Positions 32,001-43,048 of a DNA stretch of 64,000 nucleotides are shown in pieces. A program made the position numbers and the translations under genes. Numbering within the stretch: position 1 is the first letter of the stretch; each line of letters starts with the position of its first letter. The stretch comes from Petrosia ficiformis (lineage: Eukaryota; Porifera; Demospongiae; Haplosclerida; Petrosiidae): NCBI GenBank assembly GCA_947044365.1, contig OX345637.1, forward strand, positions 8,514,343-8,578,342, in the 5' to 3' direction. The notes under the pieces were generated by a model. The model was not told where the DNA came from, did no database searches, and saw nothing but the letters and a program-made list of their open reading frames with translations.

Positions 32001-33307
32001 ATATGTGTGTATATAGCCTTTGGACAACGGAATACATGTATATGTATCTTGTGGGTGGAAGGAGGGTACTCTGAGGGTGCTTGGTTCATCCCTCAGCTAA
32101 GTGTGTAATGAGTTAATTACTTCCTGGAAAAAACCATTTTCTTATTACACTCACAGTCACAGTAACCACTTCCTTAGTAACTACAATTACAATATAAAAT
32201 TAAGAGTCATATTTTGACTATTTTTCTAACTATTTATTGACCATTGCAGAAGCGATTTTCAATCAAATGATCGCATTTAACACTTATATGTAGTATTCAG
32301 GCATTTTGTACAGAAAGCCACCAAAATTCGCTATCTAGAAAGCTTAATGATCGATTTTCATGGACACCAAATTTTATTGGCTTCCTGTACAAACAGCTGA
32401 ACAGAAAGTATTTAAACACAAATGATTGATTGAAAATTACTTTCAGTCAATTTCACAAACATAATCCTATTTACTAGAACTACATGTGATGTATAAATCT
32501 TAATAACTTTTATTAATAACTTGTAATTGAAAACACCTTAATCGAGAACCAAGTAAATACATGATTCTGTATACATATAGATGATAGACAATAATATGAT
32601 ATATGATTGTATGGATGACATAAATACTTGTAAATAGACAGAAAAAGCCGTACACAGGTAGATAGATATAGTTGTACAGTTAACCTCATACTAACATTAT
32701 AAACATCACCAATACATAACCAACTACAGATTTTACACACAAGTCCCACATACCCACCCACCTACACAAACATAAAGTTACCATACCTTGTACCAAAGGA
32801 AGAAAACCAGAAATCGGCAGCATCTGATTTAGTTAAACGATAGGAACCCCCGCCATATATCCCATCACCAAACATTGCTTTCAGCTCTGCCAACATGTGG
32901 CTGAAAATGAGGCTGAGTTTAGTGAGGGACCTTCGATCCATTGAGGTCTCGTCATAAATTTTGTCCTTGGCTTCCTTGAATAGCTGTATCGTTTGCTTGC
33001 ACTTATTCATCAAGTTCTCAATAAATATTTTGAAGTATTCGTTCTCATTCAGGAAGTCTAATTGAGACTCATAGTTCTTGAAAACCTTACGTAGGTGTTG
33101 GTAAGTCTCTGGAAGAATATCCAAGATGAAAGGTGGTGAGTTTTTCAAGTTCATTCGTCGACTAGCGCACAATGTCACCACTTTATCCATCAGTTTCCAC
33201 GCTTTCTCAATTGTTTTCTTGTCAATTGCTGGTTTTGGCTGAGTCGATTGAAACTGATGAAAGAAAGCCATTAGGCCTTTCTTTCCTTGAGCAGTAGATT
33301 TCGCCAT
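19265..33307 (-). CDS. CBL: E3 ubiquitin-protein ligase CBL, complete
   Basis: Seven minus-strand exons: 32787-33307, 23923-24069, 23273-23404, 22855-22992, 22482-22560, 21896-22243 and 19265-21130. They give 3231 bases and 1076 residues (human CBL 906). The TKB module is complete. The four-helix bundle includes [19 protein letters not shown] and [17 protein letters not shown]. The EF-hand has [13 protein letters not shown]. The SH2 domain has [18 protein letters not shown] with its phosphotyrosine-binding Arg. The linker tyrosines are in QEQYEIY (~345, 348), and a C3HC4 RING runs 358-396 with [10 protein letters not shown] and CPFC. The long last exon encodes a Pro-rich tail with PxxxPR motifs (PVPKPR, PVPRPR, PQPTPR), a YDVP site at ~648, and a C-terminal UBA ([17 protein letters not shown]). 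Role: ubiquitination of activated receptor tyrosine kinases at membranes and endosomes. It is divergent from MRE11. Confidence 0.97.
21240..21690. repeat. CAGTA/TACTG low-complexity tract in a CBL intron
   Basis: Irregular GTACAGTACAGTAG-type repeats, then a (TACTG)n stretch at 21616-21680. They lie in the intron between the RING exon and the last exon. A similar tract occurs at 61990-62060. Frames across it are Cys/Tyr/Leu-rich artefacts. Confidence 0.85.
22254..22300. repeat. (GT)n microsatellite next to the CBL RING-exon acceptor
   Basis: The GT run is (CA)n on the coding strand and ends directly in the CAG acceptor of the RING exon at 22243. The repeat therefore forms the polypyrimidine-poor tract before the splice site. 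Confidence 0.9.
24391..24893. mobile_element. MITE family G (TAGTGTTGTTTTA ends) split by a family H insertion
   Basis: The left end TTAGTGTTGTTTTATGTTAA and right end TACTAAAACAACACTA are inverted repeats. Internal AACTAAAACCC strings mark the family, seen also at 30710, 39630, 44530 and 58310. A family H element (24540-24754) sits inside. All lie in CBL intron 1. Confidence 0.75.
24540..24754 (+). mobile_element. hAT-like MITE, family H, inserted in family G
   Basis: 215 bases starting GGTCATCACTTCATATAAGG and ending CTTATATAAAGAAACAACC, with inverted ends (GGTxxTxxCTTxATATAAG). TAATATTA flanks both sides exactly, an 8-bp target duplication. Confidence 0.88.
26046..26174 (-). mobile_element. 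tRNA-derived SINE, copy 1, 5'-truncated
   Basis: On the minus strand it runs from the anticodon arm (GGAGTACAGAGTG) through the T-arm and acceptor end (CACCTGAGGCAA). The tail follows: CTCTCATTTTCATTTTTCCA, a second GCCTCCGGTGTC, and a (TTTC)n run. It ends near TAACATCATGTAC. It lies in CBL intron 1. Confidence 0.8.
26376..26473 (+). mobile_element. tRNA-derived SINE, copy 2, 5'-truncated
   Basis: It begins in the T-arm (GTGGGTTCGAATCCCAC) and keeps the acceptor 3' half (CTGAGGCAA). The same tail follows, with TTGCCTCAGGTGTCTTTC, a CT-rich run and TAACATCATGTA. It is truncated relative to copy 3. Confidence 0.8.
26596..26756 (+). mobile_element. tRNA-derived SINE, copy 3, with complete tRNA-like head
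   Basis: The head (26596-26667) folds as a tRNA. Acceptor GCCTTGG pairs with CCGAGGC, D-arm GCTC with GAGC, anticodon stem TCTGT with ACAGA, and T-stem GTTGG with CCAAC around TTCGAAT. The anticodon loop is CCGGAGT, with C instead of the near-universal U at position 33, so a working tRNA is unlikely. Downstream comes the tail shared with copies 1 and 2, ending in a pyrimidine-rich run and TAACATCATGTAC. The A and B box positions of a Pol III promoter are intact by eye. Confidence 0.82.
27085..28195. repeat. Minisatellite of ~124-bp units in CBL intron 1
   Basis: About nine tandem units contain CAGTACCCTATAGTCATTAG, GCACTGAGGAGGTACT and CCACAACTCTACACTTCC, separated by a (TACATG)/(TATG) spacer of variable length. 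Units differ by single bases and small spacer indels. Long frames on both strands follow the repeat and are not protein-like. Confidence 0.95.
28973..29135 (+). mobile_element. MITE family K (CAGTGGTGTGGAAAC ends)
   Basis: The left end is CAGTGGTGTAAATAGTGAGC and the right end is CAGCTGTTTCCACACCA. The interior (CACTCTTGTCCTGCTCCC, TTACCGGACATTCACTAGG) is shared with 44061-44224 and 63640-63784. It lies in CBL intron 1. Confidence 0.75.
30710..30925. mobile_element. MITE family G copy
   Basis: It reads AGTGTTAAGTTAACTACAAC at the left and ATTGTCAAACTAAAATAACACTA at the right, with AACTAAAACCCC inside. This is a short version of the element at 24391-24893, without the nested insertion. Confidence 0.7.
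31296..31514 (+). mobile_element. hAT-like MITE, family A
   Basis: 219 bases from CAGTGTTTTTAATAAGCTC to GTATCAAAAACTCTG. The body matches the family with small indels. No clear target duplication was found in the TACATG-rich flanks. It lies in CBL intron 1. Confidence 0.85.
31822..31990 (-). mobile_element. MITE family K, inverted, with a duplicated end
   Basis: CAGTGGTATGGAAACAGCC occurs at 31822, and CAGTGGTGTGGAAACAGCC again at 31894. Family interior follows in reverse. The end appears duplicated or two copies overlap. Confidence 0.6.
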
Positions 33308-33485
33308 TTCTCCACACTTCAGACAATGGAGTCCCTGACAGATCTGTATAGAGCTACAGTGTATAGCAAAAACGGCTTCCTTTTAAGTTAATTGTATATT
33401 TCCGTACACTCACTTCCGTATACTCCTTAGTTGGGCATTAAATGGAAGTAGCACACATGGTTACAAAATTGTTGTAGATTGTAGA
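33308..33485. promoter_or_regulatory. Shared divergent promoter region of CBL and MRE11
   Basis: The two start codons face away from each other with 178 bases between them, and neither gene shows an upstream non-coding exon. No core element can be named with confidence. The call follows from geometry. Confidence 0.55.
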
Positions 33486-34640
33486 ATGGAGGAAGAAAAT
33501 GTAATGAAAATACTTGTAGGTATGAATTTCAAAATATCCTTTGATGTATTGATATTGTAGTATAAGCTGTTATATGGATGTTGTTCACAATCTTGTTGTA
33601 TGTATTTTTTTGTGTATAATTACAAATTTGACTGCTTTGATTTCACTTTTCATTTCCATAGCAACCGATAATCACCTGGGATACATGGAGCGGGATCCAA
33701 TACGTGGCAACGACTCATTAGAATCATTCAAAGAGATATTGACGATTGCAAAGGATCAACATGTGGGTAGACTAAGTAGTCATTGAATATATGTGGAAAT
33801 CATAACATAATAAATGTATAAATATATTCATAGATACACTCTACCAGCTGTATATGATAAACAAATACATAGGGCCAACATTTACAGAAGCCATAATTAT
33901 ACCTAAGACATGCATGACAGACAGAAGTATGAAAATGAATATGTATCTTTTGAGGTTTCTGCCAATTTTTTTCTGGGTTATATTCTATTATCAAAGGAAG
34001 TTAGACTGTGTTATGTAATACTGAGAAATGCTAATATTTATATAATTACAATCAGTATTGATAACATGGAGCTACATTTAAGGGTATTGTATGCGAGGCT
34101 TGTTTCAAGCTTATTAACACCAAGGCATTTCATGCAGTGTTCTGCCCACACGGGAATAACCACCTCTCAGATAAATTAAACACCTCTAATATAAATTAAC
34201 CACCTCTCAGATAATACATATACAGGCTACTGAGATAGAATTAGCACTAAATGCAAGTTAAAGTCCAACCACCACTCTAAACATTCTGGGCAGAACACTG
34301 TTCATGTATTACCACACTTAATATACGTCATTTGATACGTTTTCTCAGTATTGAAGTGTGATCTTTTGAAGTACATGCGTGTATTTAACAGCTGTCTCAA
34401 TTACCAAATCTGGAAGGGATAATTACAGCTAATCAGTATTTATGATAAGCTTATATGGCACGCCATTGGCCCAAAGAGTTTCTTATTCTGCACTGCATAA
34501 TTTTAGCTCTCTGTGGGCCAGTGGCAACAGTTAATTATGATTATATTATCACTAACATTAAATTGGCTCAGGATGTATTCCCAATGGTGCACACACTAAC
34601 CATTGTTGAGCCAATCTGGCACATGCTTCAAAACGTAATG

Positions 34641-34674
<34 letters not shown>

Positions 34675-37600
34675 AATTCATTTCTGTGGTATAGTGTTGT
34701 TTTAAAAGTATGACCACTTTTTGTTTAGTTTAGTTTAGTGTGGTATAATAGTACAACAAAATGACAAAACATCATATATCACTACACTGAATCAAAAGCA
34801 TAAAATGCACAAGATATTAGCATGAATAGCTCACACACATAAAACGTAGTTAATATGGTGTATAGTCTTTGTCATCAAAGCTGACATTACATCATGTTTA
34901 TAATACATGTTAATGATTATTATTACCATGTGTTTACATACATGTAACGAAACAATGGATTTAAATTTTACAAACATACAAATATTAAAATGATACACTG
35001 TACTTTATATTATGTTTACATGTACATTGTACAGTCATGTGCATGTACGTGTACACTGTGTTTCCACCAAAGGATGGTACCATGGCACTACCCCACCCTT
35101 TAGCCTTGCTCCCTCATAGTGATGTGCGATACAACTAAATAATAGTATTGCGTATCGCTACCAAAAATATCACGATACGATACAGTATCACGATATTTGA
35201 AATAATATTGAAACACTTATAAAATGTAAATAAATGTCCTATTTGGATGTATTTGTCAAGAAATGGTAAAAGAAATCAATGAAAGTTATGCGCACTAGCT
35301 TGTTATAATTACTTTTAGGTATCAAATTAGACAAATTAGAAAAACCATATTTACTAAACTGTCCATTCCAGTGTATCGATACACCCAAAAGCTAATATTG
35401 TATCACGATATTCAATGAAAATATCGATATTTCGATATATCGATACGTATCGCACATCACTACTCCCTCACCCTTTAATTTTAAAGTTTATGCTGAAACA
35501 CACTGTTTTATGACATGAATTGAACATTGTTGACCAAACGTCATGTACCACTGATGTACTCCCCCATCTTATCCTAGGGGAAACACTACATGTACATGTG
35601 TTTGTATGTTGTATAAATATACAGTATACAATTAGGTACATGTAATGTTGTAGTGCTGTGTACATGTACTAGTATACAATCATATACATGTTGTAGTACT
35701 GTATACATATGTACATGTACATGTACTACTCAGTATGAGGTTGTACAATGATAAATTAAACAAGGTAAAGGGACAGCCCCTAGGCCGACTGTCAGGAAGT
35801 TACAGGGGCCTGCTCCCCATGTGTGAATGACTATTTTAGATGGAAACATAACAGTCAGTCGATAGTTAGTCTCATTGAGAAGTGGATTACGCTTTCCTCC
35901 CTCCCACCTACCAATTCTCTTCTTCTTTAATTTAATTTCTCTGTCTTCAGACATGAATATATGAGACATTTCAGGGTAATGATTCACCCTTGATCTTTTT
36001 CTCCATCAACAGACATGCTCATGGGCATGGTTGTGAGAAAATTACACTGGCGGGAGGGTCCTCATAATTTACCAAACCTCTAAGAGTAATACAAAAGTTT
36101 CCTGCATGTATGTACTGCCCAGGTATATAAATCCGTATGGTATTATCCCCTGATGATGTTAACTACTCATTACATTACATACATGTATGTGCAAATTGTT
36201 GGTATATTTTATACATACTACTAGTGATGTGCGATACGTATCGATATATCGAAATATCGATATTTTTGTTGAATATTGTGATACAATATTAGCTTTTGGG
36301 TGTATCGATACACTGGAATGGACAGTTGATTAAACATGGTTTTTCTAATTTGTCTAATTTGATACCTAAAAGTAGCTAGTGCACATAACTTTGATTGATT
36401 TCTTTTACCATTTCCTGCCAAATACATCTAAATAGGACATTTATTTACATTTTATAAGCATTTCAATAATATTTCAAATATCGTGATATTGTATCGTATC
36501 GTGATATTTTTGGTAGGGATACGCAATACTATTATTTAGTTGTATCACACATCCCTACATACTACTACTTAGTGTAGTAATGTACATGATTACATATGTA
36601 CATGTACACTACAGTAATGTACATTTACATAATTATGGATACAGGTACATGTTAAATAGAATAATGTGCATTTGTACATGTACATGTATGGCTACACAAT
36701 TAACATGTACACATAGATATAAACAGAATCCATACAACAGTATCTTGGTTCTTAAGTGTGGGTGTGTAAACTACATGTACATGCCAATAGGGACGATTTG
36801 TTGTGTTTGTGTGTACATGTAAGTTGTATAAGCAAGGTTTCGTACAGTAGGGGGATTCCCCCCAACATGCAACAACATCTCGGCTACAAGCAACCTCAGA
36901 AGGCATAAATTTAAAGCAACCTCAGAGGACATGAATTAAAAGCAACCTCAGAGGGCATAAATTAAAAGCAATCTCAGAGAGCATAAATTAAAAGCAACCT
37001 CAGAGGGCATAAATTAAAAGCAACCTCAGAGGGCATAAATTAAAAGCAACCATCAGAGGGCATGAATTAAAAGATATCCTAGCCCCACCAGGAACATTGT
37101 GTGTCACATCATCCCCTCCCTACCAAAACTCCTTTATGAAACCATAATACATGTAAATACATATACATGTAATTAAATTATGTCAGTGGGGGACAGTTTA
37201 CATTCAGATGTATCACATTGTGTGCTATTGATAAAATTATTTTTGTAGTAATTTTAATCTACATGTACATATAGACATATTCATGCACATAAAATATACA
37301 TGTATATACAGTGTACATGTATATGCATGTGCATACATGTACAATTGTACATACACGTACATGTACATGTACATAGTGTTACATACACCTGTACATGAAC
37401 ACATATGTACATGTATGTGTCACTCAAAAAAAAATGTTGAGTACTAGTTTACATCATCTGGTAAGCATTTCAGTCACTATGTCTCTCTAACTGTACAGCT
37501 GCCCATACTGGTTTGTTGTGGCTGTGGAAAGCCTTGTATTAAATATCTAAGGACCAAACTAGTACTACTAAGCACCTACATGTAACTACAGAAAGAAAGC

Positions 37601-40600
37601 TGTTGAGCTTACGTAGAAACTGTAACTAATAGCTAGCTATTCTGCCTGAAATATATTCCTAAAGTTCTACAAGGTCCTTTGAAAGGTCAGGAGAGTAGAT
37701 AATCAAAATAATAACTATATTAAGCTGTTGTCTTTCATGCTTGATAAAGTCAGCCATGATTACTGAATTCTGGACACCACAAAGCAGTCATAGGGATACT
37801 TTTATCTTCTGTAAAGCAATCATAGGGATGTTTTTTTTTCTCTATATACACTTGTTTTTAGTTAGTTATAGTTAACTGAAACATTTTAGTTAGTTTTTGA
37901 ATAATAGTTTTAGTTATGCATGTACATGTACCGGTAGTTAGTTTCAATGGTGATCTCATGATTAACACATTAACCACTACATTTAACCACTCATTAGTAC
38001 AAAGCTTGTTCTTTTAATTAGCACTTCATTTCCAAAGTTTCTCTTCTGAGTGAATTTCATCTAGCAATAGCCAGCACTAGAAAAAACAATCTTTTGTACA
38101 GTAAATGTAATAGATAAAAGGACTGCAAATATTAAATCGTGATAATAACCATTTCGTTGGTTGCAGGGAGTAACAATTTAGTTTGTCAACTGTCATAGAG
38201 GATGTTATGGCTACATGTATGATGTTACTAGAGCATAATTTGCACCAATTATCACTCTTTTTGATAGATATATGCAATTACACATGTACATGTACTTTAG
38301 TAGTATACTTGTAAATTGTTGGCATGAAAAGTGAGTACACCGCACCCAATTAATTGATTGTATTTAGTACAAAGTAGCTATGTTATTAGATATGTGTATC
38401 CTGAACAACCAACTAATTATTAAATACTTGCAACTGTACTAACCCATTAATATTTGTTTTTGCAATGAGATAATCATATCATCTGGCGATCCAACCATTA
38501 TAAATGGTTTAGCCTTGCAAATTGGTTTAATTAAGAGTATTTAAAGCATATTTTAGTTAGTTTTAGTTAGTTTTCTTCAATTGCTAAGAAGATTTAGTTA
38601 GCTAAAATAGGGTTTTAGTTTTAGTTTTAGTTTTAGTAGTTAGCTATGACAACAATAGTAGATATTACACTGAGTCTACAGTACATATTGTAATAATACA
38701 TGTACACAATGAAGTACATGCAATGTACATGTATATACATGTAGTTGTATATGAAGTTGTCATGGTTACTGAATTTCTCATCCTCTTCTTTCTCTTTCTT
38801 TATCTTCATCTCTTCCTTTCTCACATATATCTCTCACTATCATTTTTCTCTTCTACCTCCATTCCTTCTTTCATTGCTAGGTAGATTTGATTTTATTAGG
38901 TGGAGATCTTTTCCATGAGAATAAGCCATCACGCTATGTTGTACATCGCACTATGGAACTGTTACGTCAGTATTGTATGGGTTCCAGACCATGTCCTATT
39001 GAGTATAGAAGTGATCCATCCATTAATTTTGTGTCCAGGTCAGTAATTAGTCAATATTGTATGAGTTCTGACTAATTAAATAGATCACTAATTAATTAAT
39101 TAAATAATAGGATAGATCACTAATTAATTAAATAATAGGATATAATCTTGAAGTTCCTGATTATGTTCTATTAGTGATCCATTTAATTAGTCAGTATTAT
39201 ATGAGTTTCAGATCATGTCCTATTGATGATCCATCCATCAATTTCATGTGTAATTATAAAGAATAATAAATCTACATGTACATGTGTATCTGGTAGCCCA
39301 TATACATGTATGTGTAGTGTCCACCTACATGTAAATGTACATGTACAGATGTTTATATGAAGAGGAGGGTCTGATACCTAATTTAATAATATTGACCAAA
39401 CTCTGTCCATTTAAATGCCCACTATTTGACTATCTTCATGTATGGAGAAATTAAGTTTGGTATCTTGGAGATGCAGTGGAGTATTGTAAATATGTTTGGT
39501 ATCTTGGAGGTGTAGTGCCCTATGGTCTAGAAAACAGTTAACAGCACAACAATATCAAAAATACATTTATATACATGTACAAGTACGTGTGCATGTGCAT
39601 GTACATGTACGTATACATGTACATCTACATTAGTGTTATTTTAGTTAACTACATGTATATCTATAACTAAAACCCTTTTAGTAAGGCTTTATGAATTTTA
39701 GTAAACTAAACTATAACTAAATTACAAGTCTACTGCAATAAGTATAAACAACTATAAGAGTAAACAATTAAGTCCAAAAAAAGCAAAAGAGAGGTACATG
39801 TAGCTCTTATACCAAATGGTAAATAAGAGTGACGAGTCTAATCAACTCACAACATCTGGACCAGAGTCATAGTGATACTCTGGCTGCTTATCAACTCTAT
39901 TGATTGAGTGCAATCCTACTGTATAATTAACTACATTGTAAAATGGAAATTGGACACTTTTAGTTAGTTAACTAAAACTACATTTTAAAACCCTTTCAGT
40001 AAACCTGATATTATGAGGTACTAAACTAAAAGTTTGATAAATTAGTCACACTATAACTATAACTAATAGTGGTCATTATTGTTAAACTACATGTAAAACA
40101 ATTAACACTAATCTAAAGGTCATTCATGTTCACCTTGTCCTCGGAAAAATGTTCATAACTTTAGTTTAGAATGACCAACAATCTTTTTACCTGCACCATT
40201 TTCATGCAGTATAATCATGTATTAAACTTATGACATTAAACTATACGCTATATTACATATAAAGTCATTACGTCATAATTTTGAGGACATCGTGAATATG
40301 AACAGACTTTACATGTAGTGACACCATACACATATACATGTACCTTTTCATTCAAATATTGTAATATGGGTCAGCAAAACAAATGGATACCTCCAATATA
40401 TGGGTCAGCAAACAAATGGACACCTCCAATATATGGGTCAGCAAACAAATGGACACCTCCAATATATGGGTCAGCAAAACAAATGGATACCTCCAATATA
40501 TGGGTCAGCAAAACAAATGGATACCTCCAATATATGGGTCAGCAAAACAAATGGATACCTCCAATATATGGGTCAGCAAAACAAATGGACACCTCCAATA

Positions 40601-42999
40601 TATGGGTCAGCAAAACAAATGGACACCTCCAATATATGGGTCAGCAAAACAAATGGATACCTCCAATATATGGGTCAGCAAAACAAATGGACACCTCCAA
40701 TATATGGGTCAGCAAAACAAATGGACACCTCCAATATATGGGTCAGCGAACAAATGGATACCTCCAATATATGGGTCAGCAAACAAATGGATACCTCCAA
40801 TATATGGGTCAGCAAACAAATGGATACCTCCTATGTTATGCTCTGATATACATGTACATCATGTAAATAAATATGTCAACATGTCATTATCACATTCATA
40901 GTCACATATCTTAATTACAAGATATTAACAATAAAGAATTGATAAGTCATAATTACAATATTGTATTAGCAATAAAGAATTAATATCCCTCATAAAGAGT
41001 TTTAATTAGAGGGGGGCCCCTCCCTAGAATGTTGTCCCTTTGAAGTTGTGACAATATATTAACAATAAGGAATTGATATCCCTCATTGATTCCAATCAGG
41101 GTTTTTAATCAGAGGGGGCCCCCTTGCTAGAATTTTGTCCTTTGAAGTTATTACATTATATATATTAACAATAAGGAATTGATATCCCTCATTGATTCCA
41201 ATCAAGGTTTCAATTAGAGGAGGCTCCCTTGCTAGATCGTTGTTCCTTTGAAGTTATGATATTATATTGAATTAATATCCCCTAATTGATTCCTGGAGTC
41301 AGGGTTTCTCTATTAGAATCCATAACTTCAAAGGAGGGACAGGATTCTAGGCCCCTCTAAATGAAACCATTAATATCCCTCTCATTGACTGATTCCAGTG
41401 AATAAGGAAATTTGAATTACAGGTAGAGTATACAATACATCTAAATTATAGTATTGTGAATTGATGCCAAAATATTGTGATACAATACACTTATTATGAT
41501 ATACATTTACATTTTTTGGAATTAGTAATTGAATTGTTTATAAAATAAGGAGAAATGACCATTTTGTTAAATCGTAATGGAAATAATGTATAATTATTGC
41601 TGTTAGTGATATACAGTATTACGGTACAAGTACAGTGTACATGTGTATGTGTACAACTGGGGTAGCTTGGTTAATTACACATTTGTAAATTCACCCAATT
41701 TGGTATGTACAGTACAAGTACATGTGTATGTGTACAACTGAGGTAGCTTGGTTAATTACACATTTGTAAATTTAGCTATGTGCAGTACAAGTACATGTAC
41801 AATGTACATGTGTATGTGTGCTGGTAAATGTACACGGTTAAGTACAGGCATGTACAGTACAAGTAGATGTACATGTGTAATGTACATATCTGAGATACAT
41901 GTACATGTAGCTTGGCACATTTGGAAATGTACAGGATTAAAGTGGGGTTTGTACGTGTAACATGTAATGAAGTACATGTAAATGTACATGTAAATGTACA
42001 TGATTTGTACTGTGTACATGTAGACATTGCTCATAAGTGTTTTTTCAAGACCCACAGGGCCATCCCCACGATTACTTTGCATGGGGTTGAATGTACAGTA
42101 TACATGTATGTCAATATATACAGTAACAGTAATTACCTTATTTCTACTGTCAGTATAGTATAGTAATTACTGTCTCACTACTGTGGTGTTGAATTCACAA
42201 GTATATCAATTACTGTTAAAACGAGCACCGTCGGGACGGGACCCTCGCCTTCGTGGCAAAGTAATACAAACTATAATCTTTTTTTTAAAAATAATTATGT
42301 CAAAAGATTATAATTATGTATATATATAATAATAACATTTACTTCAGATGGTTTATATAAAACATATAAAGTAATAAAATTGCACTGGCATGTTAGTTTC
42401 TATAATAATACAATAATAGTTATATAATTATATAAACTAACATGTCAGTACTTATTACTTTATAACTGAAAGATTTTAGTATGATTATACCAGTCTCTTC
42501 CTTGTCTATACTATAAGTCTTACATTTTAGTCTCTGTTTTATCTCAAAAAAGAAAGAAAGATCTTCAATTAGTCTTGTGAAATGTGCTATAAAGAGAGCC
42601 TAGAGCACTAAGACAGGTCCTCAAAACTGCTGAAGTTCGAGTCACGTGCACAGCACATGACTTAAAAAATTTAAATGGGTGGAGCCTGAAAGTAATGGAG
42701 AATTCTTGGAGCCAGTGCTCGATGTTGTACCAACCACTACCCAAGTTTTGTTTGCTTTTATGTAGTGCTTTACTAGCGATAGTCATGATACAGGAGTATT
42801 TATGTTTTAATGTGTCCAGATGTTCCCAAGAGTCTTCTTGAGTCTGGAAACAGTAACCGTGAGGTATAAAAATTGTGATAACTTTAAAACGGAAGGGTTT
42901 CACCAAAAGCCTGTTGTTACTTTTGATCCTTGTATAATTTGAAGTCTTTCCATATCTAGTTCGAGCCACCAGTGTTCGTAGTTTTTGCAAAATTTTGCG

Positions 43000-43048
<49 letters not shown>

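Noticed and set aside
40366..40835. Regular repeats resembling a CRISPR array
   Set aside because: There are no unique spacers between repeats, the units are directly adjacent, and the locus is a eukaryotic intron. The same applies to the arrays at 9820, 47935 and 52945.
40318..40901. Three overlapping forward frames of 148-182 codons with Gly-Ser/Trp-Ile-Pro repeats
   Set aside because: All three frames are open because the 34-bp unit lacks stop codons. It is an intronic array inside MRE11.
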